NCBI GenBank assembly: GCA_020719005.1
Contig: DYQZ01000007.1
Coordinates: 1-37,871, forward strand
Direction of reading: 5' to 3'
Source of the DNA: Candidatus Omnitrophus sp.
GTDB taxonomy: Bacteria > Omnitrophota > Gorgyraeia > Zapsychrales > Fredricksoniimonadaceae
Length of the DNA: 37,871 bases
This document shows, piece after piece, positions 1 to 9,265 of this stretch. Position numbers and translations under genes: made by a program. How positions within the stretch are numbered: position 1 is the stretch's first letter; every line of letters starts with the position of its first letter. The notes below the pieces were generated by a model. That model ran no database searches. It saw only the letters and a list, made by a program, of their open reading frames with translations, and was not told the origin of the DNA.

Positions 1-235
1 CATGACCAACAGCCGCATGGGACAAAAACAATTGCGCAAATGGTGTGGACTCGATGAGAAGAGCAAGAACCTGTTAAAAGAAGCGATCGAAAGCCTCGGG
101 CTATCCGCCCGTGCCCACGACAAGATCCTCAAGGTCGCCCGTACTATAAGTGACTTGGCAGGATGTGAAAATATCAAAGCAGAACATCTGGCAGAAGCGA
201 TCGGGTACCGGTGCCTGGATAAAATGAATACTTAA
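1..235 (+). CDS. comM: YifB/ComM-family Mg-chelatase-like AAA+ ATPase, C-terminal fragment (5' truncated by window edge)
   Basis: MTNSRMGQKQLRKWCGLDEKSKNLLKEAIESLGLSARAHDKILKVARTISDLAG...HLAEAIGYRCLD matches the characteristic C-terminus of the YifB/ComM family. Confidence 0.85.
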   Translation, partial: MTNSRMGQKQLRKWCGLDEKSKNLLKEAIESLGLSARAHDKILKVARTISDLAGCENIKAEHLAEAIGYRCLDKMNT

Positions 236-251
236 TTGCCTTAAGAAAGGA

Positions 252-827
252 ATGCTGATGAAAACCAATATCAAAATGATAATAACAGAGCGGATCGAAC
301 AGAAAATATTTCATATCCGCGGCAAGAAAGTCATGCTTGATAAAGACCTTGCAGAACTGTACAGCGTGCCGACCTATCGTTTCAACGAGCAGGTCAAACG
401 TAATAAATCACGCTTTCCGAACGACTTTATGTTTAGACTTTCCCGTCGTGAAACTGCCGAACTCATCGCAAATTGCGATAGGTTCAAGATGTTGAAACAT
501 TCATCACATCTGCCTTTTGCTTTCACCGAACAAGGTGTCGCAATGCTCTCCAGCATTCTTAACAGCGAACGCGCTATCACGATCAACATCCATATCATGC
601 GTGTCTTTACTCACCTGCGGGAACTTATGATCCGTCATAAAGACCTTGAACAACGGATCGATGCTCTGGAGAAGAAATATGACCGGAAATTCAAGAACAT
701 CTTTGAAGCCATCCGCCAACTGCTCGACCCACCACCCATTCCAACAAAACCAAAACTCCCCATCGGCTTTCACACCCTCCAAAAGAAACCGGAAGAAAAA
801 ACTACGCTCACGCAAAAGCGATGTTGA
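252..827 (+). CDS. ORF6N domain-containing DNA-binding protein
   Basis: IFHIRGKKVMLDKDLAELYSVPTYRFNEQVKRNKSRFPNDFMFRLSRRE...FAFTEQGVAMLSSILNSERAI is the typical ORF6N signature; SD-like AAGAAAGG upstream. Confidence 0.85.
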   Translation: MLMKTNIKMIITERIEQKIFHIRGKKVMLDKDLAELYSVPTYRFNEQVKRNKSRFPNDFMFRLSRRETAELIANCDRFKMLKHSSHLPFAFTEQGVAMLSSILNSERAITINIHIMRVFTHLRELMIRHKDLEQRIDALEKKYDRKFKNIFEAIRQLLDPPPIPTKPKLPIGFHTLQKKPEEKTTLTQKRC

Positions 828-1227
828 TCAGATCATGCCGCCCCACCACGCCGACAAGTTTATCTCCGTCGTAAATAGGGATCGTAAGCGCCTTTTTCTT
901 ATGCATGAGCGCAATAGCCTTTGCTGCAGTATCATTTTGCTGCAGGACAACGAACTCTTTTGCCAAAAAAGCACTGACAGGCTTCTCTGCGATCTCATTT
1001 AATGCTTGCATCTTACGCGCCCCGCGGGACATCACATCCCCCATGAGCGCCAACAGATCCGCGGTCGTAAAAACACCCAAGAGCTGCTCCTCATTTTCCA
1101 CGTTCACCACCAGCATCCCGTTGATCCGGTAACGCAGGAGTAAATGCGCCACATTGCGGATAGAAACGTCTGACTTCACCTTGATCGGATGATCATTCAT
1201 AAAATCACTAACGATCAAATTCAGCAT
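808..1227 (-). CDS. CBS domain-containing protein (two CBS motifs)
   Basis: MLNLIVSDFMNDHPIKVKSDVSIRNVAHLLLRYRINGMLVVN...VVGRHDLINIAFA; start chosen at 1227 because GGGAGG lies just upstream of that ATG; 3' end overlaps the convergent ORF6N gene. Confidence 0.8.
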   Translation of the reverse strand: MLNLIVSDFMNDHPIKVKSDVSIRNVAHLLLRYRINGMLVVNVENEEQLLGVFTTADLLALMGDVMSRGARKMQALNEIAEKPVSAFLAKEFVVLQQNDTAAKAIALMHKKKALTIPIYDGDKLVGVVGRHDLINIAFA

Positions 1228-1332
1228 ACCCTTGCCTCCCAATATTGAACAGTCCCCCGATGGTGATCATCTTAATATATTATAGTATAAACCCTTTTCA
1301 AAACCTAGATCATAGAATATACTTGAACTACC

Positions 1333-2904
1333 ATGTTGATCCATTCTTCATCCTCACAACGCGGGCAGTCCCTTCTTGAATATGCCGTTATTCTAGCCTT
1401 GGTCATCAGTGGCATCCTTATTGGCGGCCCGCTTTTAATGAACGCGGTGAACTCCCATTTTCGACTTCTCGATGATGCTACACAAGACTCTCTTACGGAG
1501 CAGATCCAATCCGGTGCCACAGCCGAAAACCCTGTTTTACCAACTGATGATTGTTCCTGCCAAGCATGGGTGCCAATAACGGGAAATGCAGGTTGTGGCG
1601 ACAATGCCGGTTGCAGTTCTAAAAGCCGAAAATCCACACGCACCTGTACCCCGGAAGGTTGTGACACAGAACAAAAATGTGTCTCCGATCCTGGCTGCTG
1701 TACAGCGCTGATCGAAATGAGCTGCGGAACCCTTTTGCCCAGTGGATTCAGTACGACCGAATGCCCTACCAGGGCCACTATCAATGCTAAGATGTCGCCA
1801 CGCCTTCCTTCATCAGGCAGTTTTCAACCTACGTGTGAAGACAAGACCGGCGCCGATACACTGCAATGCGCTATCGGTGAAAGAAAAGTCCGTGTTGAAT
1901 GCGGCACAGATCCAACTGCCACGACCAGCACTCCAAACATTTTTTATGCCTGTCAAACCGATGAACATTGTCTGCCCAATTGTTCTCCCTACATTCTCAC
2001 CCATGCCAGTGATTGTCATAGCGGAACAAGCGCCAACACAACACCCCGCAGCGATCTCATTGCAGAGATGGTCAAGCGAAAGACACTCCCGAGCTCAAGT
2101 CTTAGACCAACCAGGAGCGTCAAGGTTTTCAATACCGCTGAGACAGAATTTGATGTCAGCGCTGTTCAATTACCGTATGCTTTTGTTCAATCCAACGCAA
2201 ATTGCACATCGAACCGCTATTGTGAAGCTTCCTGCGAACAGGACCCGAGCGATCCCAATACAGTCTATGTTCCCTCTTCTGACGGCACAATGTGCAAAGC
2301 CGCCTTCTGCCAAGAGACAGCGCGCTCATCTTTTGGTAAGAACTACGATGAATTTAATTCCAGCGAACTTCCATACAAAACAGATTTTGATGTGACCATA
2401 TTGGCCAATCAACATTATATCTTCGCGTGCCTCGATGAGAACGGCAACATCACAGAACAACAAGGCACTGCCGAACTCCAGAATAATACAGCCTGCCCCA
2501 TCAGCAATGAGCGCACCCTGAACGGCCGTGATTATTGTATTTCAGATCCGATCACTACGCCGATCACTGCTGACACCTTTGTTTCCTGCACGGATCGGGC
2601 AGATCAATTATATTTACGTGTCTGGACCGAAGGCGCTACCACAACCCCTGGCTACAGCCGTCTTATATACACAAAATGCACCTCTTTTACACCAAGTCCG
2701 AAAATGGCATTAGATAACAATGCCATTTCAGCATGCGGCACTAAAATGAAAGTGGTCACAGATCCGAATGTATATCGGGATAATTGCGATAATGCGGAAG
2801 GATGGTATGCCTATGCACCTTCAATAGGAATACCTGATTATTTCTTGGGATGCAGAAAGCCTCAATGCACAGGGAATGATTGCTACTTCGTTTACTGCGA
2901 ATAA
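1333..2904 (+). CDS. Cys-rich secreted pilin-like protein (class III / Flp-like prepilin N-terminus)
   Basis: N-terminus SSSSQRGQSLLEYAVILALVISGILIGGPLL resembles GQxxxEY prepilin signals; about 34 Cys in 523 aa by hand count. Confidence 0.6.
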   Translation: MLIHSSSSQRGQSLLEYAVILALVISGILIGGPLLMNAVNSHFRLLDDATQDSLTEQIQSGATAENPVLPTDDCSCQAWVPITGNAGCGDNAGCSSKSRKSTRTCTPEGCDTEQKCVSDPGCCTALIEMSCGTLLPSGFSTTECPTRATINAKMSPRLPSSGSFQPTCEDKTGADTLQCAIGERKVRVECGTDPTATTSTPNIFYACQTDEHCLPNCSPYILTHASDCHSGTSANTTPRSDLIAEMVKRKTLPSSSLRPTRSVKVFNTAETEFDVSAVQLPYAFVQSNANCTSNRYCEASCEQDPSDPNTVYVPSSDGTMCKAAFCQETARSSFGKNYDEFNSSELPYKTDFDVTILANQHYIFACLDENGNITEQQGTAELQNNTACPISNERTLNGRDYCISDPITTPITADTFVSCTDRADQLYLRVWTEGATTTPGYSRLIYTKCTSFTPSPKMALDNNAISACGTKMKVVTDPNVYRDNCDNAEGWYAYAPSIGIPDYFLGCRKPQCTGNDCYFVYCE

Positions 2905-2916
2905 CTCACAAAGTGT

Positions 2917-3515
2917 CTAAGCCTCATTTTCCTCATCACTCACGATACCTTTTTTAATAGCACTATCAACGGCATTGATAATATCCGCAACCGTTTCATA
3001 TTCGATCAGATCATAGCCACACGGTATCCAGCCTTGAGCAAACCAAGCGATATCTTCTCCAAAGACACGGGATCATTATCCACCACATAGACCGTCTTCA
3101 CTTTAAGGGAGATCTTCCCCTTTTCTCCAGCGACAACCTTACGGTCGCGTTTCTTGATGATCTCTTCAGCCTTCGCCACGAGTGCATCGATCTCGAAAGG
3201 TTTTGCCACAAACCCGTCGATATCCAGATCCTTGAACAACTGCTCGGTATTCGCACACGCTGTCAAAATAAGTACTGGATGCGATGGCCTGCCCTCGGCG
3301 GTGCAGATCCTCTGATAAAATTCAATACCTCCCATGCGCGGCATATTAAGGTCCAGAATGATCAACTGGGGGTTCACTGTTGCCAGTTTTTCTAACCCGT
3401 CGATGCCATCTCTCGCGATCACGGTATCATACCCTTTTGCCCTGAACTGGAACACCATCATGTCCCGCAGGTCTTCTTCATCATCAATGATCAAAATAAG
3501 CGGCGTTTTATTCAT
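2917..3515 (-). pseudogene. Response regulator receiver protein with second partial receiver-like domain, frameshifted near 3014-3026 (intact ORF part 3006-3515)
   Basis: REC signature LILIIDDEEDLRDMM...LDLNMPRMGG...VAKPF; after the premature stop the -1 frame continues GYDLIEYETVADIINAVDSAIKKGIVSDEENEA* ending at 2917. Confidence 0.65.
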
Positions 3516-3521
3516 AACACA

Positions 3522-4688
3522 TTACCCCTTTCTTCTCTCCACAATAGGCAACACAAAGATCACTTTTGTCCCTTTACCATATTCTGACTCTGCCCAGATC
3601 TTGCCACCATGTTTCTCAACGATCATCTTTGAGATCGCCAGCCCCAGACCTGTCCCGCCGCTCTTGTTATAAGCACTGCTCTCAAGTTGCTGGAATTTCT
3701 CGAACAAACGAGACAAATCCTCGGCCTTAATGCCCGGTCCAGTATCCTCAACGGAGATCTCGACGCAATTACGTTCATAACAGACAACGCTTTTAACAAC
3801 AATATTCCCTTTCTCCGTGAACTTAAGCGCATTTGACAACAGATTCGCCATAACCTGCGCAAGCCGATCCTTATCGAACACAACCGCCGGAATTCCGCTC
3901 TCAAGGTTTGATGTCAATAACAACTTCTTGTTCTCGGCGACGAGGCGCTGGCTGTCAATGCTTTCGAGAAGCGCACTATTAAGGTCTCCCGACACCAGAC
4001 GCATCTCGAGCTTACCCGCCTCAAGTTTGCTAAGGTCCAAAATATCATTGATCAAACGATTCAGCCGGTCCACATTTGATTTTGCCTTACTTAGAAAATT
4101 CAACTGATCCGGTGTCATGGGTCCTGGTGTTCCGCTGATAATAATATCTAAGGCCATCTTGATGGATGCAAGCGGCGTACGGAGTTCGTGCGATACCGTG
4201 GACGTAAATTCTTTTTGTTTCTCATACAAACGCTGAAGTTTGTTATTCGCGTCGATCAATTCCTTATTCTTGGCATCAAGTTGTTCAAACAGCTGACGCC
4301 GTTCAAATGCAAGGTCATAGCGGTCAATAGCCTGATGCACGGCCCTCCGCAATTCTTCAGGCTCCCACGGCTTTGTTAAGAACCGATATACCTGTCCGAC
4401 ATTGACAGCCGCTTCAGCCGCATCCATATCCGCGTGACCTGTCAACAGGATACGGATAATGTCAGGATAACTGTCCTTGACCTCTTTCAGGAATTGAACA
4501 CCTGAAACGACTGGCATGCGCTGATCACTGATCACAACTTTGACCGGATTCTTGGAAAGGATCTCCATGGCCTCGAAAGGATGGGATGTGGTGAGAACAT
4601 CAAAAGGCTCATGTAAAAAAAGACGTCTTAATGACGCAAGGATATTGCTCTCATCATCGATGATCACTACAAAGACAGGTTTATCCAT
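3522..4688 (-). CDS. Hybrid REC - HisKA - HATPase_c sensor kinase
   Basis: Receiver VVIIDDESNIL...VISDQRMP...LTKPW, then SHELRTPLASIK (H box), N box NLLSNALKFTE, DTGPGIK and GGTGLGLAI. Confidence 0.93.
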   Translation of the reverse strand: MDKPVFVVIIDDESNILASLRRLFLHEPFDVLTTSHPFEAMEILSKNPVKVVISDQRMPVVSGVQFLKEVKDSYPDIIRILLTGHADMDAAEAAVNVGQVYRFLTKPWEPEELRRAVHQAIDRYDLAFERRQLFEQLDAKNKELIDANNKLQRLYEKQKEFTSTVSHELRTPLASIKMALDIIISGTPGPMTPDQLNFLSKAKSNVDRLNRLINDILDLSKLEAGKLEMRLVSGDLNSALLESIDSQRLVAENKKLLLTSNLESGIPAVVFDKDRLAQVMANLLSNALKFTEKGNIVVKSVVCYERNCVEISVEDTGPGIKAEDLSRLFEKFQQLESSAYNKSGGTGLGLAISKMIVEKHGGKIWAESEYGKGTKVIFVLPIVERRKG

Positions 4689-4707
4689 AAATACAACCTC
4701 GAGGAGA

Positions 4708-5283
4708 TCACGAAATACCGAGCACCCGTTCGATCTTCATCAGTAGAAATTCATTGCGGAAAGGCTTGGTCATATAATCATTGGCCCCGAGCGCCATGAC
4801 CTTCTCCATGCCATCCATATCAAGTGCTCCGGATACGATGATGATCTTAACCCCGCGGGATGCAGGGTCCTTGCGAAGACGGGAACATACCTCAAATCCA
4901 TCAACCCCTGGCATCTTGATATCCAAGAGAATAAGATCCGGCTTGAACTCGGAGAACTTCTGTCCGGCGCTAAAACCGTCAAATGCCACATCAACCGTAA
5001 ACCCGTGATGGCTGAGCAACACACGCTTGATCGCGCTTACCATTTCTTTATCATCATCCACGATCAGGATCTTATGACCGACGCCAACCTCCCTGAACTC
5101 GGACGGGATAGGCATATTATATTCTTTCAAGAACTGCAGAAAGTCCTCAACACTGATACGGCTGTGATTGCCTGGTGTCCGGTAGGCTTTCAGCTTACCT
5201 TCATCAACCCATTTCAAGACAGCGCGGTCTGTCACATGACAATACTGTGCGATCTCTCCGGTTGTCAACGGTCTAGGATCCAT
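4708..5283 (-). CDS. Excisionase/MerR-type HTH fused to C-terminal receiver domain
   Basis: N-terminal LTTGEIAQYCHVTDRAVLKWVDEGKLKAYRTPGNHSRISVEDFLQFLKE (HTH_17-like) followed by ILIVDDDKEMV...LLDIKMPGVDGFEV...MTKPF. Confidence 0.9.
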   Translation of the reverse strand: MDPRPLTTGEIAQYCHVTDRAVLKWVDEGKLKAYRTPGNHSRISVEDFLQFLKEYNMPIPSEFREVGVGHKILIVDDDKEMVSAIKRVLLSHHGFTVDVAFDGFSAGQKFSEFKPDLILLDIKMPGVDGFEVCSRLRKDPASRGVKIIIVSGALDMDGMEKVMALGANDYMTKPFRNEFLLMKIERVLGIS

Positions 5284-5409
5284 AACAACTCCGTCCTTCC
5301 TGGTTCACATTTTTCTGCTTCTTCTTGCTCTTCAGACTATACTATATTTTAACAAAAAAACAAGTGTTCCGCCTGCGCACTTAAAATCAGAAGATATGGA
5401 GAAAAAACC

Positions 5410-5450
5410 AAAGGGCGCGCTGACTTCTACTAAATGTCAACACGCCCCTT
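5410..5450 (-). terminator. Stem-loop terminator downstream of hcp
   Basis: GGGCGCGCTGAC ... GTCAACACGCCC arms around TTCTACTAAAT, flanked by A/T runs, just 3' of the hcp stop. Confidence 0.6.
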
Positions 5451-5483
5451 TATTATTTTATTCCTGTCACCGATCCTTTACCC

Positions 5484-7142
5484 TCAAACTCCTGCCACGA
5501 TCGCTTTCACATCTGAAGGAGCATCCGAGATAGGTTTGATATCAAACTTCTCAATGAGGACTTTAGCTACACCAGGTGAGAGGAACGCCGGTAAAGTCGG
5601 TCCTAAACGGATATGCTTAACCCCGATGAACAATAGCGCTAAAAGGACAGCAACTGCCTTTTGTTCATACCAGGCGATATCATACGAGATCGGCAGTTTG
5701 TTAATATCATCAAGCCCAAAGGCTTCCTTAAGTTTAAGCGCGATCACAGCCAGCGAATAAGAATCATTACACTGTCCGGCATCAAGCACGCGCGGGATCC
5801 CGCCGATGTCACCGAGATTGAGTTTGTTATAACGGTATTTGGCACACCCCGCCGTGAGGATGACCGCATCCTTAGGCAATGCTTTCGCCACATCGGTGAA
5901 ATACTCGCGGTCCTTATTACGGCCATCACATCCGGCCATGACCACAAAACGTTTGATCGCCCCGCTCTTAACAGCAGCTACTACTTTATCCGCAACAGCC
6001 ATGATCTGAGCGTGTGCAAAACCGCCAACAATAGTCCCGGTCTCTATCTCTTTAGGCGATGGGCATGTTTTGGCCAAAGCAATGATGGCCGCGAGATCTT
6101 TCCTCCCGCTCGTAGGACGGTCTGTAATATGAACCGCCCCCGGATACCCTGCCGCTCCCGTCGTGAACATCCGTCTTAAATATGTTCCCTTGACCGGAAT
6201 GATACAATTGGTCGTCATCAGGATAGGGCCGTTGAAATTTTCAAAGTCGTCATTCTGATGCCACCAGGAACCGCCATAATTCCCGACGAAGTGATCATAT
6301 TTCTTGAATTTCGGATAATAATGCGCAGGTAACATTTCACTATGCGTATAAACATCAACTCCGCTGCCTTTGGTCTCCTCAAGAAGGTCCTCAAGGTCCC
6401 GAAGATCATGCCCTGAAATAAGAATCGCCGGATTCTTCCTGACACCTAAGTTGACGGTCGTAACTTCAGGGTTACCATACGTCGAGGTGTTGGCTTTATC
6501 AAGAAGTGCCAAGGTCTTTACTGCATACTCACCGGTCTTCAGCGTCATGGCCACCAATTCATCTGCCGTTAATTCATGGACCGTGGCTGTTAAGGCATTG
6601 ACCACATGATCATAAATATCAAGATCCTCATACCCGAGCTCCGCGGCATGCTCAGCATACGCAGCGAGACCTTTAAGGCCATACGTGATCAGTTCACGCA
6701 AAGAACGGACATCTTCATTTCCCGTCGTAAGCACGCCCACATAAGCCGCTTTTGCCCTGATCTTTTCATCCGTATCCGCAGACCATGTCGCACATTCAGG
6801 CGTCGTCAGACGGCAGGAACAGTCTTGAGAACTGCCCAAGACTTTTGCCTGCCAAACATCACGGACACCAAGTGCCTCTTTAATGCGCGCCATGATCATC
6901 CCCTCATCAAAATTCGCATTTGTGATCGTTGTAAAAAGAGCCCTGGTCATAAAACGTCCCGTCTCCTTGTCCATGAACAAGCCCTTACTGCGTCCTTTCT
7001 CGACCCACACCGCGATCCCCTTGGTAACAAAAATAAGAAGATCCTGTAGATTGGCGACGACATCGGTCTTGCCGCAAACACCCTTGACCTTACAACCGGC
7101 ATTCCCCGCCGTTTCCTGACATTGAAAACAAAACATACTCAT
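5484..7142 (-). CDS. hcp: Hydroxylamine reductase / hybrid-cluster protein
   Basis: [37 protein letters not shown]-terminal cysteine motif; [47 protein letters not shown] Hcp motifs; start trimmed to MSMFCF. Confidence 0.96.
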   Translation of the reverse strand: MSMFCFQCQETAGNAGCKVKGVCGKTDVVANLQDLLIFVTKGIAVWVEKGRSKGLFMDKETGRFMTRALFTTITNANFDEGMIMARIKEALGVRDVWQAKVLGSSQDCSCRLTTPECATWSADTDEKIRAKAAYVGVLTTGNEDVRSLRELITYGLKGLAAYAEHAAELGYEDLDIYDHVVNALTATVHELTADELVAMTLKTGEYAVKTLALLDKANTSTYGNPEVTTVNLGVRKNPAILISGHDLRDLEDLLEETKGSGVDVYTHSEMLPAHYYPKFKKYDHFVGNYGGSWWHQNDDFENFNGPILMTTNCIIPVKGTYLRRMFTTGAAGYPGAVHITDRPTSGRKDLAAIIALAKTCPSPKEIETGTIVGGFAHAQIMAVADKVVAAVKSGAIKRFVVMAGCDGRNKDREYFTDVAKALPKDAVILTAGCAKYRYNKLNLGDIGGIPRVLDAGQCNDSYSLAVIALKLKEAFGLDDINKLPISYDIAWYEQKAVAVLLALLFIGVKHIRLGPTLPAFLSPGVAKVLIEKFDIKPISDAPSDVKAIVAGV

Positions 7143-7205
7143 ATCATTCTCCTTGGTTTTTTTGCCTGTTAAATTATTACCGACGAACATTTTTGCTATT
7201 CTTTT

Positions 7206-7925
7206 CTAGACCATTTCTCCCTGAAGCGAAAGTGTATACTCTTTCATCAGGATATTCTTTCCAGAACGACGCAACGCTTCCTCCACGATCTTGACCGTCC
7301 CCCCGCAACACGGCACTTCCATCCGAACAACCGTGATAGAACGGATATTATTTTCTTTCAATATCCCGGTGAGTTTCTCAATATATTCATCAAGACCCTC
7401 ATCCAGCTTCGGACAAAACACAACAAGCGCCTTATTTTTTAGGAACTTCTGATGAAAAGGACCGAACGAAAAAGCTGTGCAATCCGCAGCCACCAAAAGA
7501 TCCGCATCCTGAAAGAACGGCGCCCTTGGATTAAGCAATTTCAACTGAATAGGCCACTGCTGCAGCGCAGATGGAACATTACCTTGCAACGCCACAGCAG
7601 AATGCACAGCATCTGGTGAAGACGCCGCACGAAAATCCCGCATCATCGAACCCGGACATCCGCAAGCCATCGGCTTATCTGATGCTTCATTCTTCTTCGC
7701 CATAGAAACAGCCTCCTCACTGAACGCCTTAGCATCCCGTTCTTCTATTGTAATAGCCCCTTGTGGGCATTCTCCCAGACACGCACCGAGACCATCACAT
7801 AACGCATCTTCGAGCAACTTTGCTTTTCCATTGATGATCCTGATAGCCCCCTCATGACAGGAAGGCACACACAAAGCACATCCATTGCATTTGCTTTCAT
7901 CTATCTTGACGATCTTTCGTTTCAT
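7206..7925 (-). CDS. 4Fe-4S ferredoxin-type protein associated with hcp
   Basis: MKRKIVKIDESKCNGCALCVPSCHEGAIRI...CDGLGACLGECPQGAITI: two CxxCxxC-type clusters; start trimmed to 7925 because the operator palindrome overlaps the longer ORF start. Confidence 0.9.
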   Translation of the reverse strand: MKRKIVKIDESKCNGCALCVPSCHEGAIRIINGKAKLLEDALCDGLGACLGECPQGAITIEERDAKAFSEEAVSMAKKNEASDKPMACGCPGSMMRDFRAASSPDAVHSAVALQGNVPSALQQWPIQLKLLNPRAPFFQDADLLVAADCTAFSFGPFHQKFLKNKALVVFCPKLDEGLDEYIEKLTGILKENNIRSITVVRMEVPCCGGTVKIVEEALRRSGKNILMKEYTLSLQGEMV

Positions 7926-7938
7926 CTCATACCCCTCA

Positions 7939-7961
7939 AATGACACTATTTAAGTATCATT
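7939..7961. promoter_or_regulatory. Putative Rrf2-family operator upstream of ferredoxin-hcp
   Basis: AATGACAC-N7-GTATCATT, one mismatch from the perfect palindrome AATGATAC-N7-GTATCATT at 8381-8403. Confidence 0.65.
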
Positions 7962-7976
7962 AGTTAATAAAGAAAT

Positions 7977-8375
7977 TTAACGCATCAATGATGCGACCGT
8001 TACCGAACGCAAATGCCCTAATGCCAGACTCTCAATGGTCTTGATCTCTTTTCTTAAAGGACAGGTGCGCATGCAGGAGCACACCTTCTTACGGAACAGG
8101 CAATCCCCCATCGAAACAGGCCCCTGGAACAAAACAATGAGATCATTAAGAACGATCTTCTCCGGCGATATCAAGAAAGAAAAGCCTCCGTTCTTGCCTT
8201 TAACAGAATCAAGATACCCCGCTTTCTGCAAAGTCTGAAGCGTCTTTCTCATAAAAGGCCGAGGCAATCTGAGATCCCGCAACAAGTCTGCTGTTGAAAC
8301 CCTTTCCGGCGCTTTGCCTGCCATGTAAATAAGCGCGCGAACGGCATAATCTGTATTGCGTGTCAGTAAGTTCAT
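7977..8375 (-). CDS. Rrf2-family transcriptional regulator (NsrR/IscR-like, Cys cluster)
   Basis: MNLLTRNTDYAVRALIYMAG...LRLPRPFMRKTLQTLQKAGYLDSVKGKNGGFSF; cysteines in CLFRKKVCSCMRTCPL. Confidence 0.93.
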   Translation of the reverse strand: MNLLTRNTDYAVRALIYMAGKAPERVSTADLLRDLRLPRPFMRKTLQTLQKAGYLDSVKGKNGGFSFLISPEKIVLNDLIVLFQGPVSMGDCLFRKKVCSCMRTCPLRKEIKTIESLALGHLRSVTVASLMR

Positions 8376-8380
8376 GGTTT

Positions 8381-8403
8381 AATGATACCACCGTAGTATC
8401 ATT
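8381..8403. promoter_or_regulatory. Putative Rrf2-family autoregulatory operator
   Basis: Perfect inverted repeat AATGATAC-CACCGTA-GTATCATT immediately upstream of the Rrf2 gene. Confidence 0.7.
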
Positions 8404-8410
8404 TGTCAAG

Positions 8411-8453
8411 GAAAAAAAACGGACTGATCTTCTTTGGATCATCAGCCCGTTCT
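8411..8453 (-). terminator. Rho-independent terminator of the REC/SBP/HK operon
   Basis: Minus strand: AACGGGCTGATGATC...GATCAGTCCGTTTTTTTTCC. Confidence 0.75.
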
Positions 8454-8460
8454 CACTTCT

Positions 8461-8857
8461 CTATGTAATGATCCCGAGTTCTTTAAGAGCCTTCTTGACA
8501 TCTTCTGCTGTCGCAGGCTTTGTCAGATATCCATCACAGCCGTCATAATAGGAAAGGGACACATGCTTAAGATCCCTTTCTGTTGTAGCCATCAGGATCT
8601 TTGCCTGTTTTACTGCAGGCACGCCTAGTAGTTGCTCGATCTGCCGCATTTTCTTAACAACTTCCGGCCCGTTAATATCAGGCATATTAATGTCCATGCT
8701 GATAAGCGCGTAAGGCTCCATCTCTTTTTTGAGCATCCTCGAACATCTTAAGCCCCGTTAAGCCATTAACAGCTGTATCACACTTCCCGTAAAGAGAAAA
8801 CAGCGCCGACATCTTGGTGCGCGCGACAACATCATCATCTACAACCAATATTCTCAT
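8461..8857 (-). pseudogene. Stand-alone receiver domain protein split by a frameshift at an A6 tract (8725-8730)
   Basis: N-terminal half MRILVVDDDVVARTKMSALFSLYGKCDTAVNGLTGLKMFEDAQK is in the frame of ORF 8687-9022; C-terminal half EMEPYALISMDINMPDINGPEVV...GYLTKPATAEDVKKAL is in ORF 8461-8736. Confidence 0.75.
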
Positions 8858-9252
8858 ACGACCTCCGGAGATCTTAACGCATAATGAATGATCGCATCCC
8901 GGATCACATCCATGGATACAGGCTTCATGACAAAATCGTTCATTCCGACCTCCAGGCAAGTATCCCTCGTCGCTTTCATCCCTGAGGACGTCACCGCAAC
9001 AATGGGAAGCACTTTTGAACATTCCTCACGGATGATCTGTGTCGCCTCGATACCGTTCATCACAGGCATCATGATATCCATAAAACAAATATCATAGGCG
9101 CATGCCTTAACAGCATCAACAGCCTCACGCCCGTTACGGCATAAAGTAAAAGAACAGCCGAGTTTCTTTAAATATGTTTCCATCAATTTTAAGAATGTCG
9201 ACTCATCCTCAACCACCAGGACACGCACGTGTTCCATCTTCAACTCACTCAT
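8854..9252 (-). CDS. Stand-alone CheY-like receiver protein
   Basis: MSELKMEHVRVLVVEDESTFLKLMETYLKKLG...CFMDIMMPVMNGIEAT...FVMKPVSMDVI; start at 9252 trimmed from the longer ORF. Confidence 0.9.
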   Translation of the reverse strand: MSELKMEHVRVLVVEDESTFLKLMETYLKKLGCSFTLCRNGREAVDAVKACAYDICFMDIMMPVMNGIEATQIIREECSKVLPIVAVTSSGMKATRDTCLEVGMNDFVMKPVSMDVIRDAIIHYALRSPEVV

Positions 9253-9265
9253 ATCCTCTCCTTGT

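Noticed and set aside
504-815. Antisense ORF opposite the ORF6N gene (and similar overlapping ORFs such as 1742-2395 +, 5661-6179 +, 10373-10822 +, 18782-19231 +, 22681-23244 +)
   Set aside because: Each overlaps a well-supported gene on the other strand or frame; compositions look like shadow translations with no recognisable motif.
252-827. ORF6N gene as evidence of a prophage
   Set aside because: ORF6N proteins are common as isolated chromosomal genes, and no phage structural, integrase or lysis genes are nearby.
8725-8730. Programmed -1 frameshift at an A_AAA_AAG-type slippery site
   Set aside because: The reading phase does not match X_XXY_YYZ, and a +1 (not -1) shift is needed to restore the receiver.
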